64,000 bases of DNA from Streptomyces prunicolor NBRC 13075. GTDB taxonomy: Bacteria; Actinomycetota; Actinomycetes; Streptomycetales; Streptomycetaceae. Each line of letters starts with the position of its first letter. Within the stretch, counting starts at the first letter, position 1. The notes under the pieces were generated by a model that did no database searches, was not told where the DNA came from, and was given only the letters and a program-made list of their open reading frames with translations. Below, piece by piece: positions 42,590 through 51,340 of the stretch. Where the stretch lies: contig NZ_BARF01000067.1 in NCBI RefSeq assembly GCF_000367365.1, positions 1 through 64,000 of the forward strand, in the 5' to 3' direction. The position numbers were made by a program, and so were the translations under genes.

Positions 42590-44205
42590 GCCCCGAGATC
42601 ACCCTGGCCGCAGGCGAGGCGAGCCAGCACCGGCCGCTGATCATCACCCTGTTCGCGATCTTCGTCGCCGCCACGCTCGTCATCACCGTATGGGCGGGCC
42701 GCCAGACCAAGAGCGCCGCCGACTTCTACGCGGGCGGCCGCCAGTTCACCGCCTTCCAGAACGGCCTCGCCGTCTCCGGCGACTACATGTCCGCCGCGTC
42801 CTTCCTCGGCATCGCGGGCGCCATCGCGCTCTTCGGCTACGACGGCTTCCTGTACTCCATCGGCTTCCTGGTCGCGTGGCTGGTCGCCCTGCTCCTGGTG
42901 GCCGAACCGCTGCGCAACTCGGGCCGCTACACCATGGGCGACGTCCTCGCGTACCGCATGCGCCAGCGCCCGGTCCGTACCGCGGCCGGCACCTCCACCA
43001 TCGTGGTGTCGATCTTCTACCTGCTGGCCCAGATGGCGGGCGCGGGTGTCCTGGTCTCGCTGCTCCTCGGCATCACCACCGACGCGGGCAAGATCGGCAT
43101 CGTCGCCCTGGTCGGCGTCCTGATGATCGTCTACGTCACCATCGGCGGCATGAAGGGCACCACCTGGGTCCAGATGGTCAAGGCCTGCCTGCTCATCGCC
43201 GGCGCCCTGCTGCTGACCTTCCTGGTGCTGCTGAAGTTCAACTTCAACATCTCCGACCTGCTCGGCAAGGCCGCCTCCAACAGCGGCAAGGGCTCCGCCT
43301 TCCTGAACCCCGGCCTCAAGTACGGCGCCACCGGCACCACCAAGCTGGACTTCATCTCCCTGGGCATCGCCCTGGTCCTCGGCACCGCGGGCCTGCCACA
43401 CATCCTGATCCGCTTCTACACGGTGCCCACCGCCAAGGCCGCCCGTAAGTCGGTCATCTGGGCCATCGGCCTGATCGGCGCCTTCTACCTGATGACCCTG
43501 GCCCTCGGTTTCGGCGCCGCCGCACTGATCAAACCCGACGAGATCATCGCCTCCAACAAGGCGGGCAATACGGCCGCCCCACTCCTGGCACTCCATCTGG
43601 GCGGCGTCGACTCCAACTGGGGCGCCATCCTCCTGGCCACCATCTCGGCGGTCGCCTTCGCCACGATCCTCGCGGTCGTCGCCGGCCTGACCCTGGCCTC
43701 GTCCTCCTCGTTCGCCCACGACATCTACGCGAACGTCATCAAGCGGGGCAAGGCCACGGAGAAGCAGGAGATGGCCGCCGCCCGCTACGCCACGGTCGGC
43801 ATCGGCGCCGTCTCCATCGTCCTGGGCGCCCTCGCCCGCGACCTGAACGTGGCCGGCCTGGTCGCCCTCGCCTTCGCGGTCGCGGCCTCCGCCAACCTCC
43901 CGACGATCCTCTACAGCCTCTTCTGGAAGCGGTTCACCACCTCCGGAGCCCTGTGGTCGATCTACGGCGGACTGGTCGCCGCGGTCGGCCTGGTCCTGTT
44001 CTCGCCCGTGGTCTCGGGCAAGCCCACGTCGATGTTCCCGGACGTCGACTTCCACTGGTTCCCCCTGGAGAACCCGGGCATCATCTCCATCCCCGTGGGC
44101 TTCCTGCTGGGCTGGCTCGGCACGATCCTCTCCAAGGAGGAGCCGGACACCGGCAAGTACGCGGAGCTGGAGGTACGGTCCCTGACCGGCACCGGAGCCC
44201 ACTGA
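42586..44205 (+). CDS. actP: Solute:sodium symporter, cation/acetate (ActP) type
   Basis: This 539-residue protein of the SSS family has about 13 transmembrane helices. The family segment ADFYAGGRQFTAFQNGLAVSGDYMSAASFLGIAG is at about 44-80, and LVLGTAGLPHILIRFYTVP lies in the middle. Closest resemblance is to cation/acetate symporters that import acetate or similar monocarboxylates. It overlaps the DUF485 gene (ATGA), the usual partner in yjcH-actP loci. A strong hairpin at 44260-44293 ends the unit. The precise substrate (acetate, pyruvate, propionate) cannot be read from sequence. Confidence 0.92.
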   Translation: MSPEITLAAGEASQHRPLIITLFAIFVAATLVITVWAGRQTKSAADFYAGGRQFTAFQNGLAVSGDYMSAASFLGIAGAIALFGYDGFLYSIGFLVAWLVALLLVAEPLRNSGRYTMGDVLAYRMRQRPVRTAAGTSTIVVSIFYLLAQMAGAGVLVSLLLGITTDAGKIGIVALVGVLMIVYVTIGGMKGTTWVQMVKACLLIAGALLLTFLVLLKFNFNISDLLGKAASNSGKGSAFLNPGLKYGATGTTKLDFISLGIALVLGTAGLPHILIRFYTVPTAKAARKSVIWAIGLIGAFYLMTLALGFGAAALIKPDEIIASNKAGNTAAPLLALHLGGVDSNWGAILLATISAVAFATILAVVAGLTLASSSSFAHDIYANVIKRGKATEKQEMAAARYATVGIGAVSIVLGALARDLNVAGLVALAFAVAASANLPTILYSLFWKRFTTSGALWSIYGGLVAAVGLVLFSPVVSGKPTSMFPDVDFHWFPLENPGIISIPVGFLLGWLGTILSKEEPDTGKYAELEVRSLTGTGAH

Positions 44206-44243
44206 GCCGCCCCGCCCAGTCCACCTGAGTCCCCCCACCAGGT

Positions 44244-44253
44244 CCCCCCCCCC
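44244..44253 (+). repeat. Run of ten C
   Basis: A homopolymer of ten C lies between the symporter stop and its terminator hairpin. It is noncoding and a likely sequencing or slippage hot spot. Confidence 0.9.
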
Positions 44254-44259
44254 ACGTCG

Positions 44260-44293
44260 ACGGCCGCGTCGTAGATCCCTACGACGCGGCCGT
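44260..44293 (+). terminator. Stem-loop terminator downstream of actP
   Basis: A perfect 15-bp inverted repeat (44260-44274 and 44279-44293) has a 4-base ATCC loop. It ends about 100 bp before moaA. Confidence 0.88.
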
Positions 44294-44393
44294 GTCGTAC
44301 CTCGTGGGATCGGGCCGCCCTTGTTGTCAGAGGTGTCGCGTAGGCTCGCAGGTGTCGGAAAACATGCGATCCGAATCGAGGGAGGGGGCCCAC

Positions 44394-45383
44394 GTGCTCA
44401 TCGACACCTATGGCCGAGTAGCAACCGACCTGCGGGTTTCGCTGACCGACCGGTGCAATCTCCGGTGTACGTACTGCATGCCCGAGGAGGGCCTGCAATG
44501 GCTGGCAAAGCCCGACCTCCTCACGGACGACGAGATCGTCCGCCTGATAGACATAGCGGTCACCTCCCTGGGCATCGAGGAGGTCCGCTTCACCGGCGGC
44601 GAGCCGCTGCTGCGCCCCGGCCTGGTCGGCATCGTCGAGCGGGTCGCGGCCCTGGAGCCCCGCCCCCAGATGTCGCTGACCACCAACGGCATCGGCCTCA
44701 AGCGCACGGCGGCCGCCCTGAAGAAGGCGGGCCTGGACCGGGTCAACGTCTCCCTGGACACCCTGCGCCCTGACGTCTTCAAGACCCTCACCCGCCGGGA
44801 CCGCCTCAAGGACGTCCTCGCGGGCCTGGAAGCCGCCCACGACGCGGGCCTGACCCCGGTGAAGATCAACTCGGTGCTGATGCCGGGTCTGAACGCCGAC
44901 GAGGCCCCGGACCTGCTGGCCTGGGCCGTGGAGCAGGACTACGAACTGCGCTTCATCGAGCAGATGCCCCTGGACGCCCAGCACGGCTGGACGCGCGAGG
45001 GCATGGTCACGGCGGGCGACATCCTCGCTTCCCTTCGCACCCGCTTCGAGCTGACCCCCGAAGGCTCCGACGAGCGCGGCTCGGCCCCCGCCGAGCGCTG
45101 GATCGTGGACGGCGGCCCGCACCGCGTGGGTGTCATCGCCTCGGTCACCCGCCCGTTCTGCGGAGCCTGCGACCGCACCCGCCTGACCGCCGACGGCCAG
45201 ATACGCAACTGCCTGTTCGCCCGCGAGGAGACCAGCCTCCGCGCGGCGCTGCGCTCCGACGCCCCGGACGAGGAGATCGCCCGCATCTGGCGCCTGGCGA
45301 TGTGGGGCAAGAAGGCGGGCTCGGGCCTGGACGACCCGTCGTTCCTCCAGCCGGACCGGCCGATGTCGGCGATCGGCGGCTGA
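44394..45383 (+). CDS. moaA: GTP 3',8-cyclase MoaA
   Basis: MoaA is the radical SAM enzyme that starts molybdenum cofactor synthesis by rearranging GTP. The first [4Fe-4S] cluster is bound by C-x3-C-x2-C at residues 21, 25 and 28 (DRCNLRCTYCMP). The second uses CGAC and a later Cys in IRNCLF near the C terminus, and the protein ends with the conserved GG. The 329-residue length is typical. GTG 44394 is chosen because GGGAGGGGG precedes it. An ATG 30 bp upstream is possible. No other moa gene is adjacent. It converges on a small gene across a repeat-rich hairpin. Confidence 0.95.
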   Translation: MLIDTYGRVATDLRVSLTDRCNLRCTYCMPEEGLQWLAKPDLLTDDEIVRLIDIAVTSLGIEEVRFTGGEPLLRPGLVGIVERVAALEPRPQMSLTTNGIGLKRTAAALKKAGLDRVNVSLDTLRPDVFKTLTRRDRLKDVLAGLEAAHDAGLTPVKINSVLMPGLNADEAPDLLAWAVEQDYELRFIEQMPLDAQHGWTREGMVTAGDILASLRTRFELTPEGSDERGSAPAERWIVDGGPHRVGVIASVTRPFCGACDRTRLTADGQIRNCLFAREETSLRAALRSDAPDEEIARIWRLAMWGKKAGSGLDDPSFLQPDRPMSAIGG

Positions 45384-45401
45384 GCAGCCGTCGTAGACGA
45401 A

Positions 45402-45449
45402 GAGGCCCTACGGGTCCTGGTTCTACGGGTCCTGGTCCTACGGGGCCTC
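45402..45449. terminator. Repeat-containing hairpin between convergent moaA and small gene
   Basis: GAGGCCC (45402-45408) pairs with GGGCCTC (45443-45449). Between them the word CTACGGGTCCTGGT is repeated in tandem with small changes. It overlaps the end of the small minus-strand gene. A bidirectional terminator is likely. Confidence 0.5.
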
Positions 45450-45656
45450 GGGCTCTTCCCAGTCCGTGAACTTGACGACGTCCTTCAAGAACCCGCGTAC
45501 ACCGAGGAACTGGGAGAGATGCTCGCGATGCTCCTCGCACGCGAGCCACGTCTTGCGCCGCTCCGGCGTATGGATCTTCGGGTTGTTCCACGCGAGCACC
45601 CACACGGCGTCGGCGCGGCAGCCCTTCGCGGAGCAGATCGGGGTCTCGTCACTCAC
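45438..45656 (-). CDS. Small conserved actinomycete protein with Cys/His motif
   Basis: This 72-residue protein is widely conserved in actinomycetes and is sometimes mislabelled as an acetone carboxylase. Nothing in it supports that enzyme. It has CSAKGC near the N terminus and CEEHREH in the middle, which could make one zinc site. Two conserved blocks follow: VWVLAWNNPKIH and FLGVRGFLKDVV. GTG start. It is transcribed alone on the minus strand, converging on moaA. Function is unknown. Confidence 0.8.
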   Translation of the reverse strand: MSDETPICSAKGCRADAVWVLAWNNPKIHTPERRKTWLACEEHREHLSQFLGVRGFLKDVVKFTDWEEPEAP

Positions 45657-45880
45657 GGGAACTCACGGGATTTCGTCTCACAGATGCGCTGAAAAGGCGA
45701 CGCCGAGCAGCCACGGGGGGAGCTGCCCGGCGTCGGTCCGTCGCTCCGACGGGGGATGCGGAGCGCGTACGAAGTATGTCACGGGTGACCGGTCGCCCGG
45801 CACCGGAACAACATGATTGATCTGAGCTTTTCTTGAGCTTGGTGCGGAGCCGACTTCCGCTTGTGGCGCGTTCGCCATGG

Positions 45881-46279
45881 TCACGACCGGTCGGAAGGTT
45901 CGCCTCCCGCACGGGGTGCCGGCTCGGGTACGACGTCTTCCGGGAAGGATTCCGCGAACGCCTCGTCCGACCTCGGCGGTGTGATCATCGGCCGCAGCGG
46001 AGCGGTGACAAAGGTCGACGGAAGCCCCGGCGCGTTCTCCCGCCCGGCGTTCGCGATCACGACGGCGACATAGGGGAGCAGCACACCGAGCACCAACGCG
46101 ACGATCGCGACGTGCCGTTCGACGTTCCACAGCGCGCACGCGAGGATCACCGACACCGTACGGATCGACATGGAGATGACGTACCTGCGCTGCCGTCCGC
46201 GGATGTCCTCCGCGAGTCCCGTCCGGGCCCCGGTGATCCGGAACACCTGGGCGTTGCCTTCGCCGTGCAGCTTCCGCAT
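45881..46279 (-). CDS. DUF3099-type small membrane protein
   Basis: This 132-residue protein has two transmembrane helices (about 36-54 and 56-80, SIRTVSVILACALW and VAIVALVLGVLLPYVAVVIA). A polar N terminus with QVFRITGARTGLAEDIRGRQRRY precedes them, and an acidic C-terminal tail follows. This layout fits the actinobacterial DUF3099 family. The start is taken at ATG 46279 because the conserved part begins there. A longer frame exists. Function is unknown. The stretch 45657-45880 between it and the preceding small gene has no recognisable feature. Confidence 0.75.
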   Translation of the reverse strand: MRKLHGEGNAQVFRITGARTGLAEDIRGRQRRYVISMSIRTVSVILACALWNVERHVAIVALVLGVLLPYVAVVIANAGRENAPGLPSTFVTAPLRPMITPPRSDEAFAESFPEDVVPEPAPRAGGEPSDRS

Positions 46280-46526
46280 CACATTCCACCATCCGCCCGC
46301 ATCGGACTCTCCCCGGCCCGCAACCCCGGTCCGCACCCGATCCGGGAACCGGGCCCCGACACGTCCCACGTTACGCCGCGCCTCCGTCGCCTTCGAGACC
46401 GGGGGACCTCCGGTCCGGGCGACCGAACTGCGCCGTAGCGCGTATGGCCGCACCCGACATGCGCCGTACGGCGACCGGACCCACACTTGGCGTAATGCTC
46501 ACGTAGAGCCGTACAAGGAGGCAGCC

Positions 46527-46805
46527 ATGGGCTGGTTGTGGGCGATCATCGTGGGATTCGTGCTGGGTCTGATCGCGAAGGCGATCATCCCGGGCAAGCA
46601 GCACAGTCCCCTCTGGCTGACCACCATCTGCGGCATTCTCGGCGCCATCGTGGGTAACGCGATCGCCCGAGCGGCCGGCGTCGACGCGACCAGCGGCATC
46701 GACTGGAGCCGCCACGCGTTCCAGCTCGTCGCCGCGGTCATCATCGTCTTCGTCGTCGATATGGCGTACATGGCGACGATCGGCAAGAACAAACAACGAG
46801 CCTGA
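46527..46805 (+). CDS. GlsB/YeaQ/YmgE-family stress membrane protein
   Basis: This 92-residue protein has three hydrophobic segments with the family words MGWLWAIIVGFVLGLIAKAI at the start and a Gly-rich second helix TICGILGAIVGNAIARAAG. The third helix (about 65-83) replaces the common ending. The family (transglycosylase-associated/GlsB) is linked to general stress in Gram-positive bacteria, with unknown mechanism. The ATG has an excellent AAGGAGG 5 bp upstream. A bidirectional hairpin separates it from convergent tyrS. Confidence 0.88.
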   Translation: MGWLWAIIVGFVLGLIAKAIIPGKQHSPLWLTTICGILGAIVGNAIARAAGVDATSGIDWSRHAFQLVAAVIIVFVVDMAYMATIGKNKQRA

Positions 46806-46815
46806 CAGCCGTACG

Positions 46816-46856
46816 ACGAAGGGGCGGTCTCCCGAACCGGGAAACCGCCCCTTCGT
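46816..46856. terminator. Bidirectional terminator between GlsB-like gene and tyrS
   Basis: A 13-bp perfect outer stem (46816-46828 with 46844-46856) is extended by an inner CCC/GGG pair. It lies between two convergent stop codons. Confidence 0.85.
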
Positions 46857-46871
46857 CATGCGCTCAAGCAC

Positions 46872-48140
46872 TCACGCGCCCGTGACCTCCACGGCCGCCA
46901 GGTTCTTCTTGCCCCGCCGCAGCACCAGCCACCGCCCGTGCAGCAGATCTTCCTTGGCCGGCACGGCATCCTCGGCCGCGACCTTCACGTTGTTCACGTA
47001 GGCCCCGCCCTCCTTCACGGTCCGCCGCGCGGCCGACTTGCTCGCCACCAGGCCGACCTCGGCGAACAGGTCGATGACCGGGCCGAGTTCGGCGACCTGG
47101 ACGTGAGGCACCTCGGAGAGGGACGCGGCCAGTGTCTTCTCGTCGAGCTCGGCCAGCTCGCCCTGTCCGAAGAGGGCCTTGGACGCGGCGGTCACGGCGG
47201 CCGTCTGCTCGGCACCGTGCACCAGCGTCGTCAGCTCCTCGGCCAGCGCCCGCTGCGCCGCACGGGCCTGCGGACGCTCCTCGGTCTGCTTCTCCAGCTC
47301 CTCGATCTCCTCGTGGGACCGGAAGCTGAAGATGCGCAGGAACTTGGAGGCGTCCCGGTCGTCCGCGTTCAGCCAGAACTGGTAGAAGGCGTACGGCGTG
47401 GTCATCTCGGGGTCGAGCCAGACCGTGCCGGACTCCGTCTTGCCGAACTTGGTGCCGTCGGCCTTGGTGATCAGCGGCGTGCCCAGCGCGTGCACCTCGG
47501 CCTCCGGGTCGACCCGGTGGATCAGGTCGGTGCCCGAGGTGAGGTTGCCCCACTGGTCGCTGCCGCCGGTCTGGAGCGTGCAGCCGTGCCTGCGGTACAG
47601 CTCCAGGAAGTCCATGCCCTGGAGGATCTGGTAGCTGAACTCGGTGTAGCTGATGCCCGCGTCGGAGTTGAGCCGCCGGGAGACGGCCTCCTTGGCGATC
47701 ATCTTGTTGACCCGGAAGTGCTTGCCGATGTCCCGCAGGAACTCGATGGCCGACAGGCCCTGGGTCCAGTCCAGGTTGTTGACCATGATCGCGGCGTGCG
47801 GGCCCTCGAAGTCCAGCAGCGGGGCGATCTGCGCGCGCAGCCGGTCGACCCACTGGGCCACGACCTCGGGCTCGTTCAGCGTCCGCTCCGAGTTCGGCTT
47901 CGGGTCGCCGATCAGGCCCGTGGCCCCGCCGACCAGGCCCAGCGGGCGGTTGCCCGCCTGCTGGATCCGGCGCATCGTCAGGATCTGCACGAGGTTGCCG
48001 AGGTGCAGGCTGGGCGCGGTCGGGTCGAAACCGCAATAGAACGTGACGGGACCGTCCGCGAACGCCTTGCGCAATGCGTCCTCGTCAGTGGAGAGAGCGA
48101 TGAGCCCCCGCCACTGCAGTTCGTCGACGATGTCCGTCAC
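46872..48140 (-). CDS. tyrS: Tyrosyl-tRNA synthetase
   Basis: TyrS charges tRNA-Tyr with tyrosine. The 422-residue protein has the class I HIGH-like motif HLGN (46-49), the KMSKS-like motif KFGKT (231-235), the tyrosine-binding segment YTEFSYQILQGMDFLELY, and a C-terminal S4 RNA-binding domain (about 355-422). All match the bacterial TyrRS type. The GTG start has AAGGAG upstream. No T-box or leader is seen in the 45 bp before it. It is a housekeeping gene transcribed downstream of the tldE gene but probably independently. Confidence 0.97.
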   Translation of the reverse strand: MTDIVDELQWRGLIALSTDEDALRKAFADGPVTFYCGFDPTAPSLHLGNLVQILTMRRIQQAGNRPLGLVGGATGLIGDPKPNSERTLNEPEVVAQWVDRLRAQIAPLLDFEGPHAAIMVNNLDWTQGLSAIEFLRDIGKHFRVNKMIAKEAVSRRLNSDAGISYTEFSYQILQGMDFLELYRRHGCTLQTGGSDQWGNLTSGTDLIHRVDPEAEVHALGTPLITKADGTKFGKTESGTVWLDPEMTTPYAFYQFWLNADDRDASKFLRIFSFRSHEEIEELEKQTEERPQARAAQRALAEELTTLVHGAEQTAAVTAASKALFGQGELAELDEKTLAASLSEVPHVQVAELGPVIDLFAEVGLVASKSAARRTVKEGGAYVNNVKVAAEDAVPAKEDLLHGRWLVLRRGKKNLAAVEVTGA

Positions 48141-48185
48141 GGTTCTCGTATCTCCTTGGGATGGTCTCGTGGATCAGGTACGAGG

Positions 48186-49580
48186 TTATACGCCCTGACT
48201 GACAGAGCTCATATTGAAGTCCGGCACCCGCAGCGCGGGCATCGCAGCCCTAGTGAACCAGTCGCTCCATTCCCTCGGCAGCGTCTTTTCCGTCCGCCCC
48301 GCCTCGGTCGCGCGCCCCAGCAGATCCACCGGCGACTCGTTGAACCGGAAGTTGTTCACCTCGCCCACCACCTCACCGTTCTCGACGAGGTAGACACCGT
48401 CCCGGGTCAGCCCGGTGAGCAGCAGCGTCGCCGGGTCGACCTCGCGGATGTACCAGAGGCAGGTCAGCAGCAGCCCGCGCGCGGTGTTCGCGACCATCTC
48501 CTCCAGGGAACGGTCCTCGCCCCCGCTCAGGATCAGGTTGTCGATCGACGGTGCCACCGGCAGCCCGGTCAGCCCCGCGCTGTGCCGGCTCGTCAGCAGG
48601 TGCTGCAACTCGCCCTCGCGCACCCAGTCGGTGGCGGTCAGCGGCAGCCCGTTGTCGAACACCGACTGGTCGCCCCCGGAGGTGTGCGCGAGCACGAACG
48701 GGGCCGATTCCAGGCCCGGTTCGTTCGGGTCGCTGCGCAGCGTCAACGGCAGTTCGGTGAGCTTCTCGCCTACGCGGGTGCCGCCGCCGGGCTTGGAGAA
48801 CACCGTGCGCCCCTCGACCGCGTCCCGTCCCGACGCCGACCACATCTGGTAGATCAGCAGGTCCGCGACCGCGGTCGGCGGCAGCAGCGTCTCGTACCGG
48901 CCCGCGGGCAGCGGGATCCTCCGCTCCGCCCAGCCCAGTCGTACGGCCAACTCGGCGTCCAGCGCCGCCGGATCGACGTCCTTGAAGTCCCGGGTCGAGC
49001 GGCCGGCCCACGCCGAGCGCGTACGGTCCGGGGACTTGGCGTTCAGCTCCAGCGTGCCGTTGGGCTGGTCGTGCCGCAGGCGCAGCCCCGTCGACGTACC
49101 CAGGTAGCTGCTGACCAGCTCGTGGTTGGCGAAGCCGTACAACTCGCGACCGCCCGCACGCGCGCGTGCGAACGATTCGCCGAGCGCCGGGGCGAAGTCG
49201 GTGAACACGGAGGACGAGGTCTCGGCGGGCGCGTCCGTGAAGTCGGGCGACTGCGGTACGCCCGTGACCAGCGGCTGCGCGTCCTCGGCGGGCGCGGCAC
49301 CGCGCGCGGCGGCCTCGGCGGCCCGCACCAGCGGCTCCAGCTCCTCCGGGGTGACGGCCGACCGGGACACGACCCCCGAGGCCGTGCCCTCCTTGCCGTC
49401 GACGGTCGCGATCACGGTGAGCGTGCGCCCGCGCGTGACGCCGTTCGTGGTCAGCGCGTTGCCCGCCCAGCGGAGGTTGGCGGTGGACTGCTCGTCGGCG
49501 ATGACGACACAGCCGTCGGCCCGCGACAGTTCGAGGGCGCGCTCGACGATCTCGTGCGGCTTGTTCGTACGGGCGCTCAT
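48186..49580 (-). CDS. tldE: TldE/PmbA-type metalloprotease subunit
   Basis: TldE (PmbA) forms a heterodimer with TldD that cleaves unfolded or leader peptides. This 464-residue subunit has the shared beta-fold, with SLEEMVANTARGLLLTCLW and NGEVVGEVNNFRFNESPVDLL near the end. It lacks the zinc HExxxH motif, as expected for the non-catalytic partner. Its ATG overlaps the tldD stop (ATGA), so both subunits are made from one transcript in balanced amounts. In E. coli the pair matures microcin B17 and acts in antitoxin turnover, and no peptide cluster is nearby here. Confidence 0.93.
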   Translation of the reverse strand: MSARTNKPHEIVERALELSRADGCVVIADEQSTANLRWAGNALTTNGVTRGRTLTVIATVDGKEGTASGVVSRSAVTPEELEPLVRAAEAAARGAAPAEDAQPLVTGVPQSPDFTDAPAETSSSVFTDFAPALGESFARARAGGRELYGFANHELVSSYLGTSTGLRLRHDQPNGTLELNAKSPDRTRSAWAGRSTRDFKDVDPAALDAELAVRLGWAERRIPLPAGRYETLLPPTAVADLLIYQMWSASGRDAVEGRTVFSKPGGGTRVGEKLTELPLTLRSDPNEPGLESAPFVLAHTSGGDQSVFDNGLPLTATDWVREGELQHLLTSRHSAGLTGLPVAPSIDNLILSGGEDRSLEEMVANTARGLLLTCLWYIREVDPATLLLTGLTRDGVYLVENGEVVGEVNNFRFNESPVDLLGRATEAGRTEKTLPREWSDWFTRAAMPALRVPDFNMSSVSQGV

Positions 49581-51100
49581 CGACCGGCCTCCTGCGTGGT
49601 GTTGAGGATGTTGACGCCCGTGAAGAGGGCCGACGGGCAGCCGTGCGACACCGCGGCGACCTGGCCCGGCTGGGCTTTGCCGCAGTTGAAGGCGCCGCCC
49701 AGGACGTAGGTCTGCGGACCACCGACGGCCGCCATGGACCCCCAGAAGTCGGTGGTCGTCGCCTGGTACGCGACGTCCCGCAGCTGCCCGGTGATCCGCC
49801 CGTTCTCGATCTTGAAGAACCGTTGCCCGGTGAACTGGAAGTTGTAGCGCTGCATGTCGATCGACCAGGACCGGTCGCCGACCACGTAGATCCCGCGGTC
49901 GACCCCGCCGATCAGATCCTCCGTGGACAGCCCCGCCGGGTCCGGCTGGAGCGACACGTTGGCCATGCGCTGCACCGGCACATGGCCGGGGGAGTCGGCG
50001 TACGCGCAGCCGTTGGAACGCTCGAAGCCGGTCAACTTGGCGATACGGCGGTCGAGTTGGTAGCCGACCAGGGTGCCGTCCTTGACGAGGTCCCAGGACT
50101 GGCCCTCGACGCCCTCGTCGTCGTAGCCGATGGTCGCGAGGCCGTGTTCGGCCGTGCGGTCGCCGGTGACGTTCATCCGCTCGGAGCCGTACTTCAGTTT
50201 GTTGAGCTTGTCGAAGGTGGCGAAGGACGTACCGGCGTAGGCGGCCTCGTAGCCGAGCGCGCGGTCCAGTTCGGTCGCGTGGCCGATGGACTCGTGGATC
50301 GTCAGCCACAGGTTGGACGGGTCTACGACGAGGTCGTACAGGCCCGCCTCGACGCTGGGGGCCCGCATCTTCTCGGCGAGCAGCTCCGGGATCCGCGCCA
50401 GCTCCTCGTCCCAGTCCCAGCCGGTGCCCGTGAGGTACTCCCAGCCGCGGCCCACGGGCGGCGCGATGGTGCGCATGGAGTCGAACTCGCCGCTCGACTC
50501 GTCAACCGACACGGCGTTCAGCTGCGGGTGCAGCCGGATCCGTTGCTGTGTGGTCACCGTCCCGGCGGTGTCGGCGTAGAACTTGTTCTCGTGCACGGTG
50601 AGCAGCGAGGCGTCCACGTGGTTGACGCCGTCCGCCGCCAGCAGCCGGGCGCTCCAGTCCGCCAGCAGCCCCGCCTTCTCCTCGTCGGGCACGGAGAACG
50701 GGTCGATCTCGTACGACGAGATCCACGTCCGCTCCTCGTGCGCGGGCTCGGCGGCCAGCTCGACGCGCTCGTCCGACCCGGCCGCCTTGATCACCTGGGC
50801 GGAGAGCTTCGCCATCGCCACCGCCTGCGAGGCGACCTTGGCGGCGGCGTCGAGGCTCAGGTCCACGCCCGACGCGAATCCCCAGGTGCCGCCGTGCACG
50901 ACCCGCACCGCGTACCCGAGGTCGGTGGTGTCCGACGTACCGGCGGGCCGGGCGTCCCGCAGCCGCCAGGACGCGCTGCGCACCCGCTCGAACCGGAAGT
51001 CCGCGTGCTCGGCACCGAGCGCACGCGCGCGTGCCAGCGCCGCGTCGGCCAGGGCCCGTAGCGGAAGTGCCGTGAAGGCTTCGTCGATGGAATGAGGCAC
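49577..51100 (-). CDS. tldD: TldD metalloprotease catalytic subunit
   Basis: This 507-residue protein is the catalytic half of the TldD/TldE protease. The zinc motif HESIGHATE is at residues 269-277, and a distal Cys in AFNCGKAQPGQ is the likely third ligand. Conserved neighbours are GYDDEGVEGQSWDLVKDGTL and RMANVSLQPD. The start ATG at 51100 gives the usual N terminus. It overlaps tldE by four bases. A 240-bp divergent region separates it from fabG, and may hold the promoters of both. Confidence 0.95.
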   Translation of the reverse strand: MPHSIDEAFTALPLRALADAALARARALGAEHADFRFERVRSASWRLRDARPAGTSDTTDLGYAVRVVHGGTWGFASGVDLSLDAAAKVASQAVAMAKLSAQVIKAAGSDERVELAAEPAHEERTWISSYEIDPFSVPDEEKAGLLADWSARLLAADGVNHVDASLLTVHENKFYADTAGTVTTQQRIRLHPQLNAVSVDESSGEFDSMRTIAPPVGRGWEYLTGTGWDWDEELARIPELLAEKMRAPSVEAGLYDLVVDPSNLWLTIHESIGHATELDRALGYEAAYAGTSFATFDKLNKLKYGSERMNVTGDRTAEHGLATIGYDDEGVEGQSWDLVKDGTLVGYQLDRRIAKLTGFERSNGCAYADSPGHVPVQRMANVSLQPDPAGLSTEDLIGGVDRGIYVVGDRSWSIDMQRYNFQFTGQRFFKIENGRITGQLRDVAYQATTTDFWGSMAAVGGPQTYVLGGAFNCGKAQPGQVAAVSHGCPSALFTGVNILNTTQEAGR

Positions 51101-51340
51101 GGAGGTCTCCCTGCTGTCGTGGCCAGTCGGGTCCGATCATGTCGCGCGAGCGGGTCCGGGGACCACACGTTTCCGCCGTGCGTCGGCACATTCTGTAGGG
51201 ACCCGACAGCGAGTCCCGTAAGCCACTGTCGGTGCCCGATTGTCCGCCGGACGGGGCGGACCGATAGGTTTTCGATAAAGCCGCCTGTCAACCAGGTGTA
51301 CCGGGCAGGCGTGCAGGACCGCTATCGAAAGGGTGATCCG

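Noticed and set aside
45438..45656. Acetone carboxylase
   Set aside because: Small proteins of this kind are often given that name, but 72 residues with a Cys/His site cannot be a carboxylase subunit, and no partner genes exist.
46938..49709. A 923-codon plus-strand frame across tyrS and tldE
   Set aside because: It spans two convincing minus-strand genes and their intergenic gap. Its content is low-complexity Arg/Gly/Leu without motifs.
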